Assembly (NCBI RefSeq): GCF_001517545.1
Contig: NZ_FBYA01000004.1
Coordinates: 62,001 to 126,000, forward strand
DNA from: Limnohabitans sp. Rim47
GTDB taxonomy: Bacteria; Pseudomonadota; Gammaproteobacteria; Burkholderiales; Burkholderiaceae_C
DNA: 64,000 nt
Reading direction: 5' to 3'
A program made the translations under genes and the position numbers. The notes under the pieces were generated by a model. That model was not told where the DNA came from. It made no database searches and saw only the letters and a list, made by a program, of their open reading frames with translations. Within the stretch, counting starts at the first letter, position 1. Each line of letters starts with the position of its first letter. Shown one piece after another: positions 1 to 8,188 of the stretch.

Positions 1-1
1 G

Positions 2-673
2 GTCGTTCCTCGCGAAGACCTGGACGTGTGGATGGTCGCGCCCAAGGCCCCTGGCCACACCGTGCGCAACACTTACACCCAAGGCGGCGGCGTGCCCCAC
101 TTGGTGGCGATTCATCAGGACAAGAGCGGCAAGGCCCGTGCTTTGGCCCTGAGCTACGCCATGGCCAACGGTGGCGGCAAAGCCGGCATCATCGAAACCA
201 ACTTCAAAGAAGAGACTGAAACCGACTTGTTCGGCGAGCAGGCTGTTTTGTGCGGTGGTGCGGTCGAGCTGATCAAAATGGGTTACGAGACTTTGGTCGA
301 AGCCGGTTACGCCCCTGAAATGGCTTACTTCGAGTGCTTGCACGAGTTGAAGCTGATCGTGGACTTGATCTACGAAGGTGGCATCGGCAACATGAACTAC
401 TCGATCTCGAACAACGCCGAGTACGGCGAATACGTGACAGGTCCAGAAGTCATCAACGAGCAAAGCCGCGAAGCCATGCGCAATGCCTTGAAGCGCATCC
501 AGACCGGTGAATACGCCAAGATGTTCATCTTGGAAGGCAAGACCAACTACCCAAGCATGACCGCTCGTCGTCGCTTGACATCCGAGCACTCCATTGAAGT
601 GGTGGGCGCTCAATTGCGCGCCATGATGCCTTGGATTGCCAAAAACAAGCTGGTTGACAAGACCCGTAACTGA
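2..673 (+). CDS. ilvC: Ketol-acid reductoisomerase, C-terminal part (partial at window edge)
   Basis: Second enzyme of branched-chain amino acid synthesis: isomerises and reduces acetolactate or acetohydroxybutyrate with NADPH and Mg2+ in the cytoplasm. The open frame enters from the left edge, so the N-terminal Rossmann domain is missing; the 223 residues seen cover the end of that domain (VAPKAPGHTVRNTY) and the knotted all-helical class I domain. Visible family signatures are the acidic metal-binding stretch ETETDLFGEQAVLCGG, then ELKLIVDLIYEGG and SISNNAEYGEYVTGP. It ends at TGA 671-673 and is followed at once by a strong terminator. pssA and leuA downstream give an order I associate with Comamonadaceae. 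Identity is certain from conserved motifs. Confidence 0.97.
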   Translation, partial: VVPREDLDVWMVAPKAPGHTVRNTYTQGGGVPHLVAIHQDKSGKARALALSYAMANGGGKAGIIETNFKEETETDLFGEQAVLCGGAVELIKMGYETLVEAGYAPEMAYFECLHELKLIVDLIYEGGIGNMNYSISNNAEYGEYVTGPEVINEQSREAMRNALKRIQTGEYAKMFILEGKTNYPSMTARRRLTSEHSIEVVGAQLRAMMPWIAKNKLVDKTRN

Positions 674-695
674 TCTCGCCTTTTCAGGTGATTTC

Positions 696-722
696 AAAAA
701 AGGCCACTGCGGTGGCCTTTTT
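696..722 (+). terminator. Rho-independent terminator after ilvC
   Basis: Perfect 11-bp inverted repeat, arms 697-707 (AAAAAGGCCAC) and 712-722 (GTGGCCTTTTT), with a 4-base loop and a T-run inside the 3' arm. It separates ilvC from pssA. Confidence 0.9.
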
Positions 723-795
723 CAATGGGCGCTCACACTGGCTTAAACTCGTGTGATCGAGGTTTGAGCAGTGCCCCCCTTTACAGGAACAGAAG

Positions 796-1611
796 ATGAA
801 CAACGACAGCGAAAAATCTGAAGACATGGATGCTCCCATGCCTGCGCGCAAGCCTTCTAAGGGCATTTACATGTTGCCCAACATGATCACCTTGGCCGCC
901 TTGTTTGCCGGGTTTTACGCCGTGGTCATGGCGATTAACGGTCGTTTTGATCTCGCCACAGTCGGCATCTTTTGCGCCATGGTGCTGGACAGTCTGGATG
1001 GCCGTGTGGCCCGCATGACGAACACCCAAAGCGCGTTTGGTGAGCAGATGGATTCGCTGTCCGACATGGTCTCGTTTGGCGCTGCGCCCGCATTGATCGC
1101 TTATGTCTGGACGCTCAAAGAGTTGGGTCGTTGGGGTTGGATCGCTGCTTTCGTTTATTGCGCTTGCGCAGCCTTGCGTTTGGCCCGTTTCAATGTCAAC
1201 ACCGCTGTGGTGGACAAGCGTTATTTTCAGGGCCTCCCATCTCCCGCAGCAGCAGCCTTGGTGATGGGCTTTGTATGGATCATGTTTGAAAACGCGGTCT
1301 CTGCCAAAACAGTGGCTTGGGGCATGTTTGCGGTGTGCCTTTTTGCAGGCTTGACCATGGTGACCAATGTGCCGTTTTACAGCTTCAAGGACATGCACAT
1401 GAAAAAGAGTGTGCCTTTTGCAACTTTGGTGCTGGTGGCTTTGGGGATTGCCGTGGTCAATATTGACCCACCCACAGTGCTTTTCGCGGTCTTTGTGGGT
1501 TACGGTTTGAGCGGTTATGTGATCTATATCTGGCGCAAAGCCAAAGGCCAACCCACCAGCATGATCAGCACATCCACCGATGAGCCGGAAGAGCGCGGGC
1601 TGCACCAGTGA
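796..1611 (+). CDS. pssA: CDP-diacylglycerol--serine O-phosphatidyltransferase
   Basis: Integral membrane enzyme that makes phosphatidylserine, the precursor of phosphatidylethanolamine. The 271-residue protein has the complete CDP-alcohol phosphatidyltransferase signature at residues 65-90: D65, D68-G69, A72-R73, G82, D86 and D90. Several hydrophobic segments follow, and the N-terminus (1-22) is hydrophilic. An AGGAAC stretch lies about 10 bases before ATG 796. It is the integral-membrane type of enzyme (Bacillus-like class) rather than the peripheral E. coli type. It sits between ilvC and leuA with its own upstream gap. Confidence 0.93.
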   Translation: MNNDSEKSEDMDAPMPARKPSKGIYMLPNMITLAALFAGFYAVVMAINGRFDLATVGIFCAMVLDSLDGRVARMTNTQSAFGEQMDSLSDMVSFGAAPALIAYVWTLKELGRWGWIAAFVYCACAALRLARFNVNTAVVDKRYFQGLPSPAAAALVMGFVWIMFENAVSAKTVAWGMFAVCLFAGLTMVTNVPFYSFKDMHMKKSVPFATLVLVALGIAVVNIDPPTVLFAVFVGYGLSGYVIYIWRKAKGQPTSMISTSTDEPEERGLHQ

Positions 1612-1647
1612 CGTCACGCACAAGACAAAGTCGGTTTTGAACTGTGC

Positions 1648-1653
1648 TAAAGT
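1648..1653 (+). promoter_or_regulatory. Possible extended -10 promoter for the leuA leader
   Basis: TG-C-TAAAGT (1645-1653) resembles an extended -10 element. If it is used, transcription would start close to the leader ATG at 1660, leaving almost no 5' UTR. No good -35 box pairs with it, so this is a weak call. Confidence 0.3.
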
Positions 1654-1659
1654 ATTTCT

Positions 1660-1713
1660 ATGAATTTTTCTTTGTTTGCGCTACTGCTACTGCCCAACGG
1701 GCGGGATGTGTAG
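1660..1713 (+). CDS. Putative leucine leader peptide (17 aa) of leuA
   Basis: Short reading frame of 17 codons plus TAG, peptide MNFSLFALLLLPNGRDV. It contains five Leu codons, four of them consecutive as CTA CTG CTA CTG at 1681-1692. CTA is uncommon in the neighbouring genes. It sits directly before a terminator-like hairpin and 95 bp before leuA, the layout of a classical leu attenuator. No convincing Shine-Dalgarno precedes it, so it may be translated leaderless. Function is inferred from architecture, not from homology. Confidence 0.7.
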   Translation: MNFSLFALLLLPNGRDV

Positions 1714-1776
1714 CGCACGCAAACATTTTCCCAAAAGGCCCGTATGCCATCCGCAACGGGCCTTTTGCATTTTTGC
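1697..1776 (+). promoter_or_regulatory. Probable leucine-responsive transcription attenuator of leuA
   Basis: The terminator stem is an 11-bp perfect repeat, 1733-1743 with 1756-1766 (AAAAGGCCCGT / ACGGGCCTTTT), followed by a T-rich stretch. ACGGGC at 1697-1702, just after the Leu codons of the leader peptide, is the exact complement of GCCCGT at 1738-1743 in the 5' terminator arm, so a competing antiterminator can form. GCCC 1692-1695 can also pair locally with GGGC 1699-1702. This gives the mutually exclusive structures expected for ribosome-stalling control. Confidence 0.7.
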
Positions 1777-1808
1777 TTGGACTTGCGGGTTTTTGACCAG
1801 GAGTGAAC

Positions 1809-3347
1809 ATGACTGACAAACTGATTATTTTCGACACCACCTTGCGTGACGGCGAGCAGTCGCCGGGCGCATCGATGACACGCGATGAAAAGCTGCGCAT
1901 TGCCCGTCAACTGGAGCGTCTGCGCGTGGACGTGATCGAAGCCGGTTTTGCGGCCAGCTCCAATGGCGACTTTGAGGCGGTCAAGTCGATTGCCGATGCG
2001 ATCAAGGACTCCACCATTTGCTCTTTGTCCCGTGCCAATGACCGTGATATTTCCCGGGCTGCTGAAGCGCTCAAAGGGGCTAACAGCGGCCGTATTCATA
2101 CTTTCATTGCGACATCACCCTTGCACATGGAAAAGAAACTGCGCATGACCCCTGACCAGGTGTTCGAGCAGGCCAAGCAGTCTGTGCGTTTTGCGCGCAA
2201 TCTGGTGGGCGATGTTGAGTTCAGCCCAGAGGACGGTTACCGCAGTGACATGGACTTTCTGTGCCGGGTGCTGGAGGCCGTGATCGCCGAAGGGGCCACC
2301 ACCATCAACGTGCCCGATACCGTGGGTTATGCGGTGCCTGAGTTGTATGGCCAGTTCATCAAAACCCTGCGTGAGCGCATCCCCAACTCCGACAAAGCCA
2401 TCTGGTCTGTGCACTGCCACAACGACCTGGGCATGGCGGTGGCCAACTCATTGGCGGGTGTCAAGATTGGCGGCGCCCGTCAGGTCGAGTGCACGATCAA
2501 TGGTTTGGGTGAGCGCGCGGGTAACTGTTCGCTGGAAGAGGTGGTCATGGCGGTTAAAACACGCCGCGACTACTTTGGTCTGGACGTGGGTATCGATACC
2601 AGCCACATCGTGGCGGCCAGTCGCATGGTCAGCCAAACTACCGGCTTTGTGGTTCAGCCCAACAAAGCAGTGGTTGGGGCTAATGCCTTTGCTCACGCTT
2701 CAGGTATCCACCAAGACGGCGTTCTCAAGGCTCGCGACACCTACGAGATCATGCGTGCCGAGGACGTGGGTTGGACCACCAACAAAATCGTGCTCGGCAA
2801 ACTCAGTGGCCGCAATGCATTCAAGCAGCGTTTGCAAGACTTGGGCGTCACCTTGGACAGCGAAACTGAAATCAACAACGCATTTGCCAAATTCAAGGAA
2901 CTGGCCGACCGCAAGAGCGAGATTTTTGACGAAGACATCTTGGCCCTGGTGGGCGATGAAAGCGTCACCGTTGAGAAAGAGCAATACGGTTTTGTGTCGA
3001 TGGCTCAGCACAGCGAGACCGGTGAACGACCCCATGCTGCGGTTGTCTTCACTGTCGGAGGCAAGGAGGTCCGCGCTGAGTCGGATGGCAACGGCCCGGT
3101 GGATGCCTCTTTGAAGGCCATTGAGTCGCATGTCAAAAGTGGCGCGGAAATGGTGCTTTATTCGGTCAACGCCATCAGTGGCTCGACCGAAAGCCAAGGC
3201 GAAGTGACTGTGCGCTTGCAAAACAGCGGCCGTGTCGTCAATGGTGTGGGGTCCGACCCGGATATCGTGGTCGCGTCAGCCAAGGCCTATCTGAGTGCGC
3301 TCAATAAATTGCAGAGCAAAGCCGATCGGGTTGCTGCACAAGGTTGA
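1809..3347 (+). CDS. leuA: 2-isopropylmalate synthase
   Basis: First committed step of leucine synthesis: condenses acetyl-CoA with 2-ketoisovalerate. ATG 1809 is chosen because AGGAG (1799-1803) lies at ideal spacing; an in-frame GTG two codons upstream overlaps that ribosome site. The 512-residue product has the HMG-like TIM barrel with FDTTLRDGEQ near the N-terminus (catalytic Arg and metal-binding Asp), the HxH metal motif in SVHCHNDLGMAVANS, the GANAFAHASGIHQDG stretch, and the C-terminal LeuA allosteric domain (about residues 380-510), so feedback inhibition by leucine is expected. The upstream leader and hairpin suggest attenuation as a second control. Full length for the family. Confidence 0.96.
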   Translation: MTDKLIIFDTTLRDGEQSPGASMTRDEKLRIARQLERLRVDVIEAGFAASSNGDFEAVKSIADAIKDSTICSLSRANDRDISRAAEALKGANSGRIHTFIATSPLHMEKKLRMTPDQVFEQAKQSVRFARNLVGDVEFSPEDGYRSDMDFLCRVLEAVIAEGATTINVPDTVGYAVPELYGQFIKTLRERIPNSDKAIWSVHCHNDLGMAVANSLAGVKIGGARQVECTINGLGERAGNCSLEEVVMAVKTRRDYFGLDVGIDTSHIVAASRMVSQTTGFVVQPNKAVVGANAFAHASGIHQDGVLKARDTYEIMRAEDVGWTTNKIVLGKLSGRNAFKQRLQDLGVTLDSETEINNAFAKFKELADRKSEIFDEDILALVGDESVTVEKEQYGFVSMAQHSETGERPHAAVVFTVGGKEVRAESDGNGPVDASLKAIESHVKSGAEMVLYSVNAISGSTESQGEVTVRLQNSGRVVNGVGSDPDIVVASAKAYLSALNKLQSKADRVAAQG

Positions 3348-3382
3348 AATTGGTAATTTAGTAGTAATATGGGGCTTCAATA

Positions 3383-3419
3383 AAGTCACGCAAGTCATTG
3401 TTCTTGCGTGACTTTTTTT
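3383..3419 (+). terminator. Rho-independent terminator after leuA
   Basis: Perfect 12-bp stem: AAGTCACGCAAG at 3383-3394 with CTTGCGTGACTT at 3403-3414, 8-base loop, followed by a T-run to 3419. Confidence 0.92.
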
Positions 3420-3460
3420 ATTTGAGTACACTTGGCAACAATTTACGAAATGTGTGACTC

Positions 3461-4555
3461 ATGATGTTTTTAATGCGATTCGCTTCCTTGCGCCCTTTGC
3501 AAGTTTCTGGCCGATGGGCTCTAGGACTTCTGGCTGCCTTGACCGCAGGCGTATTGTTAGCCGTATCCGTTTCGCCTACTGCCGCTTGGGCACAGAACAA
3601 AACCGCAACAGCCAGCAAGCGGCCAGTCGCATCGGCTGTCAAACCCGTTCAGAAGCCAAAGGTCAGCGTCAAAAAAACGAACAAGAAACGGGTGCTTTCG
3701 TCTGCGCAAGCAGCTGTTCCCATGCGTGCTTCGTACGGGCAAATGGCGGGTCTTCATGCCGCATCTGATCCCTTGGACTTGCGATCCAGTGTGGCACTGG
3801 TCATTGATCAAGACACGCGCGAAGTGCTTTTTCGTAAAAATGACCACGCTGTGCTGCCCATTGCCTCACTGACTAAATTGATGACCGGTTTGGTTATTTC
3901 TGAAGCGCATCTGCCTATGTCCGAGATGATTGCCATCACACAGGCCGATGTCGACACTGAAAAGGGCAGCTCCTCTCGCTTGGCTGTGGGCACTGTGCTG
4001 AGTCGTGGAGACATGTTGCATCTGGCCTTGATGTCCAGTGAAAACCGTGCCGCTCATGCGTTGGGCCGCAGCTTCCCCGGTGGGCTAGACACTTTTGTGT
4101 CGCGCATGAACGCAAGGGCGCAGGCTTTAGGCATGTCTGATACACGCTATGTAGAGCCCACAGGATTGTCCAGCCGCAACCAATCTAGCGCCAGTGATCT
4201 GGCCGTTTTGGTTGGTGCCGCCTACAAAGAGCCCGTGCTGCGCGAACTCTCCACCTCGCACGGTCGCGAGATCGAAGTGGGGCGTCGCACTCTCCAATAC
4301 AACAACACCAACCGATTGGTGAAGAGTGCTGAGTGGGACATTGGCCTGCAAAAAACCGGCTACATCTCCGAAGCGGGGCAATGCCTTGTCATGCAAGCCC
4401 AAGTCGCCGGACGAAAGCTGATCATGGTGTTCCTTGACTCTGCCGGCAAACTCAGCCGCATTGCCGATGCAGAACGTGTCCGCCGTTGGGTTGAAAAATC
4501 ATCCGGAGCGCCGGGCGTCAGACATTCGGCTTTGGCCGATCGTTTGCCCGGTTGA
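3461..4555 (+). CDS. pbpG: D-alanyl-D-alanine endopeptidase, PBP7 type (peptidase S11)
   Basis: Periplasmic low-molecular-weight penicillin-binding protein that cuts peptide cross-links in peptidoglycan. The 364 residues show a signal peptide (about 1-44, cleavage after AWA), a Lys-rich linker (50-80), then the three active-site motifs in order: S136-L-T-K139, S193-E-N195 and K298-T-G300. The region after KTG is short, without the C-terminal amphipathic anchor of PBP5, which fits the PBP7/8 subgroup. ATG 3461 has a poor ribosome site; ATG 3473 is an alternative. It stands alone between two terminators. Confidence 0.88.
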   Translation: MMFLMRFASLRPLQVSGRWALGLLAALTAGVLLAVSVSPTAAWAQNKTATASKRPVASAVKPVQKPKVSVKKTNKKRVLSSAQAAVPMRASYGQMAGLHAASDPLDLRSSVALVIDQDTREVLFRKNDHAVLPIASLTKLMTGLVISEAHLPMSEMIAITQADVDTEKGSSSRLAVGTVLSRGDMLHLALMSSENRAAHALGRSFPGGLDTFVSRMNARAQALGMSDTRYVEPTGLSSRNQSSASDLAVLVGAAYKEPVLRELSTSHGREIEVGRRTLQYNNTNRLVKSAEWDIGLQKTGYISEAGQCLVMQAQVAGRKLIMVFLDSAGKLSRIADAERVRRWVEKSSGAPGVRHSALADRLPG

Positions 4556-4572
4556 CGCGGCGGGCGGGATCC

Positions 4573-4600
4573 AAAAATAGGCCTCGTTGAGGCCTTTTTT
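4573..4600 (+). terminator. Terminator after pbpG
   Basis: Inverted repeat AGGCCTC (4579-4585) / GAGGCCT (4589-4595) followed by a run of T and preceded by a run of A. It could work in both directions, serving also the convergent IclR gene. Confidence 0.8.
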
Positions 4601-4614
4601 GTGTCTGCATTGAA

Positions 4615-5394
4615 TCAATGGTTGCCGTGATAACCCAGCGTTTTTGAGATATCGAGTGCTGTGGCCTGCAGTTTGGGAAGCCAGGCTTCGTCAAGACGGT
4701 CTGCCGGGGCAGAGATGGACAGACCTGCCAATAATTTGCCTTGGTCGTCGTAGATGCCTGCCGCAATGCAACGCACGCCCATTTCAAGCTCTTCATTGTC
4801 CCGAGCAATACCGTATTGCTTCACGCGAGCCAGTTCCCTTTCCAAGACTTGTTGTTGCGTGATGCTGTTGCGTGTCTGGCCTACCAAACCCGTGCGGGTG
4901 GCATAGGAGCGAACGCGCAATGGGTCGTCTGCCGCCAGAAAAAGCTTGCCCACCGAGGTCAGGTGCAAAGGCGCTCGTCCACCAATGGCCCGAACCACTT
5001 GCATGCCGGAACGTTCGCTGTAGGCGCGTTCGATGTAAACGATTTCATCGCCTTGTCGCATGCTGAGGTTCACGGGTTGCTGGATGAGTTTGTGCAGCTC
5101 GCGCATGGGTGTCAGCGCTGCATCGCGCACGTTCAAGCGCCCTTTAACCAGATTGCCCAGTTCCAGAAGTCGCATGCCCAAACGGTAGCTGCCTGCTTCT
5201 GGACGATCTACAAATCGGCCTGTGGCCAAGTCATTCAGGATGCGGTGTGCGGTTGAGGGATGGAGGCCCGTTTTCTGGCTGATTTCTTTCAGGGAGATGG
5301 CTTCTTCTCGAGATGCGAGCACATCAATCAGCGAGAACATGCGCTCAATGACCTGGATCGTGGGCGTTGGCGTGAGGGCGGGGTCTTTTTTCAT
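4615..5394 (-). CDS. IclR-family transcriptional regulator
   Basis: The 259-residue protein has an N-terminal winged helix-turn-helix (about residues 12-75, including EAISLKEISQKTGLHPSTAHRILNDL split over the helices) and a C-terminal IclR effector-binding domain (about 85-255, with DEIVYIERA and GVRCIAAGIYDDQGKLLAGLSIS). IclR proteins bind small carboxylic or aromatic effectors, but the target here cannot be told. It is the last gene of an aat-bpt-iclR run on the minus strand, 50 bp after bpt, with no obvious metabolic partner. Confidence 0.88.
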   Translation of the reverse strand: MKKDPALTPTPTIQVIERMFSLIDVLASREEAISLKEISQKTGLHPSTAHRILNDLATGRFVDRPEAGSYRLGMRLLELGNLVKGRLNVRDAALTPMRELHKLIQQPVNLSMRQGDEIVYIERAYSERSGMQVVRAIGGRAPLHLTSVGKLFLAADDPLRVRSYATRTGLVGQTRNSITQQQVLERELARVKQYGIARDNEELEMGVRCIAAGIYDDQGKLLAGLSISAPADRLDEAWLPKLQATALDISKTLGYHGNH

Positions 5395-5444
5395 GGTGTC
5401 CGTGAGCAGTCGGCAAATTTTACACTGTGAAAATCAGGATCTGT

Positions 5445-6182
5445 TCATTTCAAGGTTTGCCACTGGCCCTCGACCCTTATTTCGCATGGGCTGAACCTCG
5501 ATTTGTAGTTCATTTTTGGGCTGCTCTCGATCCAGTAACCCAAGTAAACATACGGCAACTCGAGCTTCGCCGCTTGTTGAATTTGCCACAGAACGCCATA
5601 AGAGCCGTAGCTGGCCTTGTCTTCTGGCTCGTAAAAAGTGTAAACCGCCGACAAGCCGTGGTTCAAGACATCCACGATGCTGATCATTTTCAGCGCCCCC
5701 AAAGCCCCCTCTGGTGCCGGCATTCGAAACTCGATGATGCGGGAGTTGACCCGGCTTTGTAGCAAAAATTGGTTGTATTGATCCACGCTGTCGTGGTCCA
5801 TGCCGCCACCCGGGTGGCGACTTGTTTGGTAGCGCAAATACAAGGCGTAATGATCGGGGTCGAACTGCAAGTCGAGTACACGAACCTGCAAGTCCTGATG
5901 ACTGCGCCAAGCGCGGCGCTGGCTGTGGTTCGGCTTGAATTCTGCAACTTTGACACGCAAAGGTTGACAGGCTTGGCAGCCATCGCAGTAAGGGCGATAA
6001 GTGAACACGCCGCTGCGCCGAAAGCCCTGTTCCACCAAGTCGGAGTAGACCTCGTTTTGAATCAGGTGGCTGGGTGTCGCAACCTGTGAGCGCGCTGAGC
6101 GGTCAGGCAGATAGCTGCATGCGTAGGGTGCCGTGGCATAAAACTGCACGGCCTGGATGGGAAGGTCTTTGAGGTGGGTCAT
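5445..6182 (-). CDS. bpt: Aspartate/glutamate leucyltransferase (Bpt/Ate family)
   Basis: Transfers an amino acid, typically leucine in bacterial Bpt, from aminoacyl-tRNA to proteins with N-terminal Asp or Glu, marking them for ClpS/ClpAP. The 245-residue product has the N-terminal Cys-rich domain with YRPYCDGCQACQPLRV and the C-terminal GNAT-like domain with YLGYWIESSPKMNYKSRF. Start ATG 6182 is chosen because it forms a 4-base ATGA overlap with the stop of aat; the frame stays open 25 codons further upstream, but that stretch lies inside aat. The pairing with aat places both branches of the bacterial N-end rule in one unit. Confidence 0.92.
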   Translation of the reverse strand: MTHLKDLPIQAVQFYATAPYACSYLPDRSARSQVATPSHLIQNEVYSDLVEQGFRRSGVFTYRPYCDGCQACQPLRVKVAEFKPNHSQRRAWRSHQDLQVRVLDLQFDPDHYALYLRYQTSRHPGGGMDHDSVDQYNQFLLQSRVNSRIIEFRMPAPEGALGALKMISIVDVLNHGLSAVYTFYEPEDKASYGSYGVLWQIQQAAKLELPYVYLGYWIESSPKMNYKSRFSPCEIRVEGQWQTLK

Positions 6183-6961
6183 GCCGCGCTGTCCAAAGCC
6201 GTTAACGCGTTCCAAGACAAAGATTGCTGCGCCCAGGCAATGGGCGGCTTTTGGCATGCCTGCTTGAGCTGCGCCACAAAGTCAGTGCGCGGTATTTCTT
6301 GAGCGCCCAGCGAGGCCAAATGCCGGGTGTTTTGCTGACAGTCGATGGCCTCAACGCCGTGTTGCAGGCAAACACTGACCAAGCTGGCCAAGGCCATTTT
6401 GGAGCCATCTGTCACGGTGGTAAACATCGACTCCCCGAACACGGCATGGCCCAAGGCCACGAAGTAAAGGCCTGCGACCAACTTGCCGTCCTGCCAGACT
6501 TCGGCGCTGTGTGCTTGACCTGCATGGTGCAGGTCTTCGTAGGCCGCCACCATGGCCGGTACGATCCAGGTGCCGCTTTGCCCGGGCCTGGGCGAAGCAC
6601 TGCACCGTCGCATGACTTGGCTAAAGTCGCGGTCAAAAGTCAATGAAAAACCAGGCTGAAGCAAGCAGCGTTTCAGTGTTTGACGCAATGAGCGGTGGAA
6701 CCTAAAACGCGCCACATGCAACACCATGCGGGGATCAGGGCTCCACCACAGCACGGGTTGGCCAGCACTGAACCAGGGAAAAATACCTTCGCTGTAGGCT
6801 GCCTGCAGCCGTGCGGCAGACAAATCATGGCTGGCCGCCAGCAAGCCAGGGGCGGGTGATTCTGCACCCCAGGCCAGGTGCGCTGGGGGCAGGTTTTCGT
6901 CAGCTTCGATCCAGCGCAGGTCGGGGGTTTGGGCGGCACGTGGCATGGCTGCATTACACAT
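6179..6961 (-). CDS. aat: Leucyl/phenylalanyl-tRNA--protein transferase
   Basis: Adds Leu or Phe from charged tRNA to N-terminal Lys/Arg (Met) of proteins, creating a primary N-degron. The 260-residue protein shows the family core: GLLAASHDLSAARLQAAYSEGIFPWF, then PVLWWSPDPRMVL, TWIVPAMVAAYEDLH, GESMFTT and the IDCQQNTRHLASLGA end motif. The start is uncertain: ATG 6961 or ATG 6946 (five codons later). The frame continues far upstream but would run under the divergent pgeF. Stop overlaps the bpt start by 4 bases, indicating translational coupling. Confidence 0.92.
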   Translation of the reverse strand: MCNAAMPRAAQTPDLRWIEADENLPPAHLAWGAESPAPGLLAASHDLSAARLQAAYSEGIFPWFSAGQPVLWWSPDPRMVLHVARFRFHRSLRQTLKRCLLQPGFSLTFDRDFSQVMRRCSASPRPGQSGTWIVPAMVAAYEDLHHAGQAHSAEVWQDGKLVAGLYFVALGHAVFGESMFTTVTDGSKMALASLVSVCLQHGVEAIDCQQNTRHLASLGAQEIPRTDFVAQLKQACQKPPIAWAQQSLSWNALTALDSAA

Positions 6962-7081
6962 GAAAAGCGAGCTGCTGCGGCTGGCTGGGGGCGCGTGTCG
7001 GGCGGTTTTTGGGTTTATCCTTAAATCCATCACACCAGTCCCGCAGTTTTGTGCGGGGCCTTCAATGGACATGCCCGCCCT

Positions 7082-7870
7082 ATGACTTCGCCCTTTCACA
7101 ATGGACTTCGACCTGTCTGGCCCGCGCCTCCCCAAGTGCAGGCCTTGATGACCGATCGCCATGGCGGCGTGTCTCAGGCCCCTTGGGACAGCATGAATTT
7201 GGGCGACCATGTGGGGGATTCTCCGCAAAGCACACAGGTCAACCGTCAACGCCTGCACGACACCTTGGGCACTCGGCCTGTTTTTTTAAAACAAGTTCAT
7301 GGCGTTCAATCCGTTTTGTTGGACAACGCCAGCGAAGATGGCGCAGAAGCCGACGCGTGCATTTCGGTCGCCCCAGGGGTGGCTTGCACCATCATGGTGG
7401 CCGATTGTTTGCCGGTGTTGATGTGCGACGCCTCCGGGCGCTGGGTGGCTGCTGCGCATGCGGGCTGGCGCGGACTTGCCGGCGACACAGGCCATGGTGT
7501 ACTTGAGGCCTTGCTGGCCGCCGCGCCCCTGTGCAACACAAAACCAGACGATATTTTGGTGTGGCTTGGCCCCTGTATTGGCCCTCAAGCTTTTGAGGTG
7601 GGGGCGGAGGTGGTGGCGGTTTTTTGTGACAGCGACCCGGCAGCAGCCGGGCTATTCAAGCCTTTGCCGAATAACAAGTGGTTGGCTGATTTGGCGGGTT
7701 TGGCCAGGTTGCGCTTGAACAGCCTGGGCGTGACGCGTGTTCATGGCAACGACGGTGACGCTGCTTGGTGCACCGTGACTCAGGCGTCAAAGTTCTTTTC
7801 CCACAGACGAGACAGTCCTGTCTTCGGGCACTCCGGACGCATGGCTGCTTGCATCTGGCTCGGGTCGTGA
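7082..7870 (+). CDS. pgeF: Peptidoglycan editing factor PgeF (YfiH/DUF152, multicopper laccase-like fold)
   Basis: Family proteins act in cytoplasmic peptidoglycan precursor quality control and have purine nucleoside phosphorylase-like or laccase-like activity in vitro. The 262-residue product carries the conserved segments MTDRHGGVSQAPWDSMNLG, LKQVHGVQS (His), ADCLPVLMCD (Cys) and AAHAGWRGLAGD (His), which together form the metal or active site. ATG 7082 is chosen by family length; an earlier in-frame start at 7049 would add 11 poorly conserved residues. It diverges from aat, and its last 84 bases overlap a gene on the opposite strand. Confidence 0.9.
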   Translation: MTSPFHNGLRPVWPAPPQVQALMTDRHGGVSQAPWDSMNLGDHVGDSPQSTQVNRQRLHDTLGTRPVFLKQVHGVQSVLLDNASEDGAEADACISVAPGVACTIMVADCLPVLMCDASGRWVAAAHAGWRGLAGDTGHGVLEALLAAAPLCNTKPDDILVWLGPCIGPQAFEVGAEVVAVFCDSDPAAAGLFKPLPNNKWLADLAGLARLRLNSLGVTRVHGNDGDAAWCTVTQASKFFSHRRDSPVFGHSGRMAACIWLGS

Positions 7871-8101
7871 TGCGGGGGCTGATGCGGGTGGTGTGGCTTG
7901 AGGCGCTGTCATCTCTTCGGCTTGCCGCCGTGCTTTCCGGCGCAAGGGCGTTCCCATCAAGTAAACCACCAAGGACATGGGCAGCACGCCGTATAAAAGA
8001 AAGGTGATGATGGCCCCCAAAACGCTGCCTTGGGTGCTAAAGGCTTCGGCCAGACCCATCATCAAAGTCACATAAAGCCAGGCGATCACGATCAGATACA
8101 T
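7787..8101 (-). CDS. Small conserved-type membrane protein, function unknown
   Basis: 104-residue product with two predicted membrane segments (about residues 2-20 and 28-50), a basic stretch (RRKARRQ) after the second, and a low-complexity Pro/Ala/Ser tail to the C-terminus. The lipid-facing half looks real and well started at ATG 8101; the tail region lies antisense to the end of pgeF (84-bp overlap). I recognise no functional family. It is transcribed away from phaC and could share its control region. Confidence 0.65.
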   Translation of the reverse strand: MYLIVIAWLYVTLMMGLAEAFSTQGSVLGAIITFLLYGVLPMSLVVYLMGTPLRRKARRQAEEMTAPQATPPASAPASRPEPDASSHASGVPEDRTVSSVGKEL

Positions 8102-8133
8102 TTTTTGGTCTTTGTAATTTAGGTGACATCAAT

Positions 8134-8163
8134 TTGACAGATACTCGAAGTAATCGATATCAA
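8134..8163 (+). promoter_or_regulatory. Probable sigma-70 promoter of phaC
   Basis: TTGACA (8134-8139), an 18-base spacer, then TATCAA (8158-8163), all in an AT-rich stretch 26-55 bp before phaC. AGGAG at 8177-8181 provides the ribosome site for ATG 8189. Confidence 0.55.
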
Positions 8164-8188
8164 AAAAACAATTTTCAGGAGACAAGTC

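Noticed and set aside
781..1623. 280-codon minus-strand frame across pssA
   Set aside because: Antisense shadow of pssA; His/Gln-rich composition, no domain, no ribosome site.
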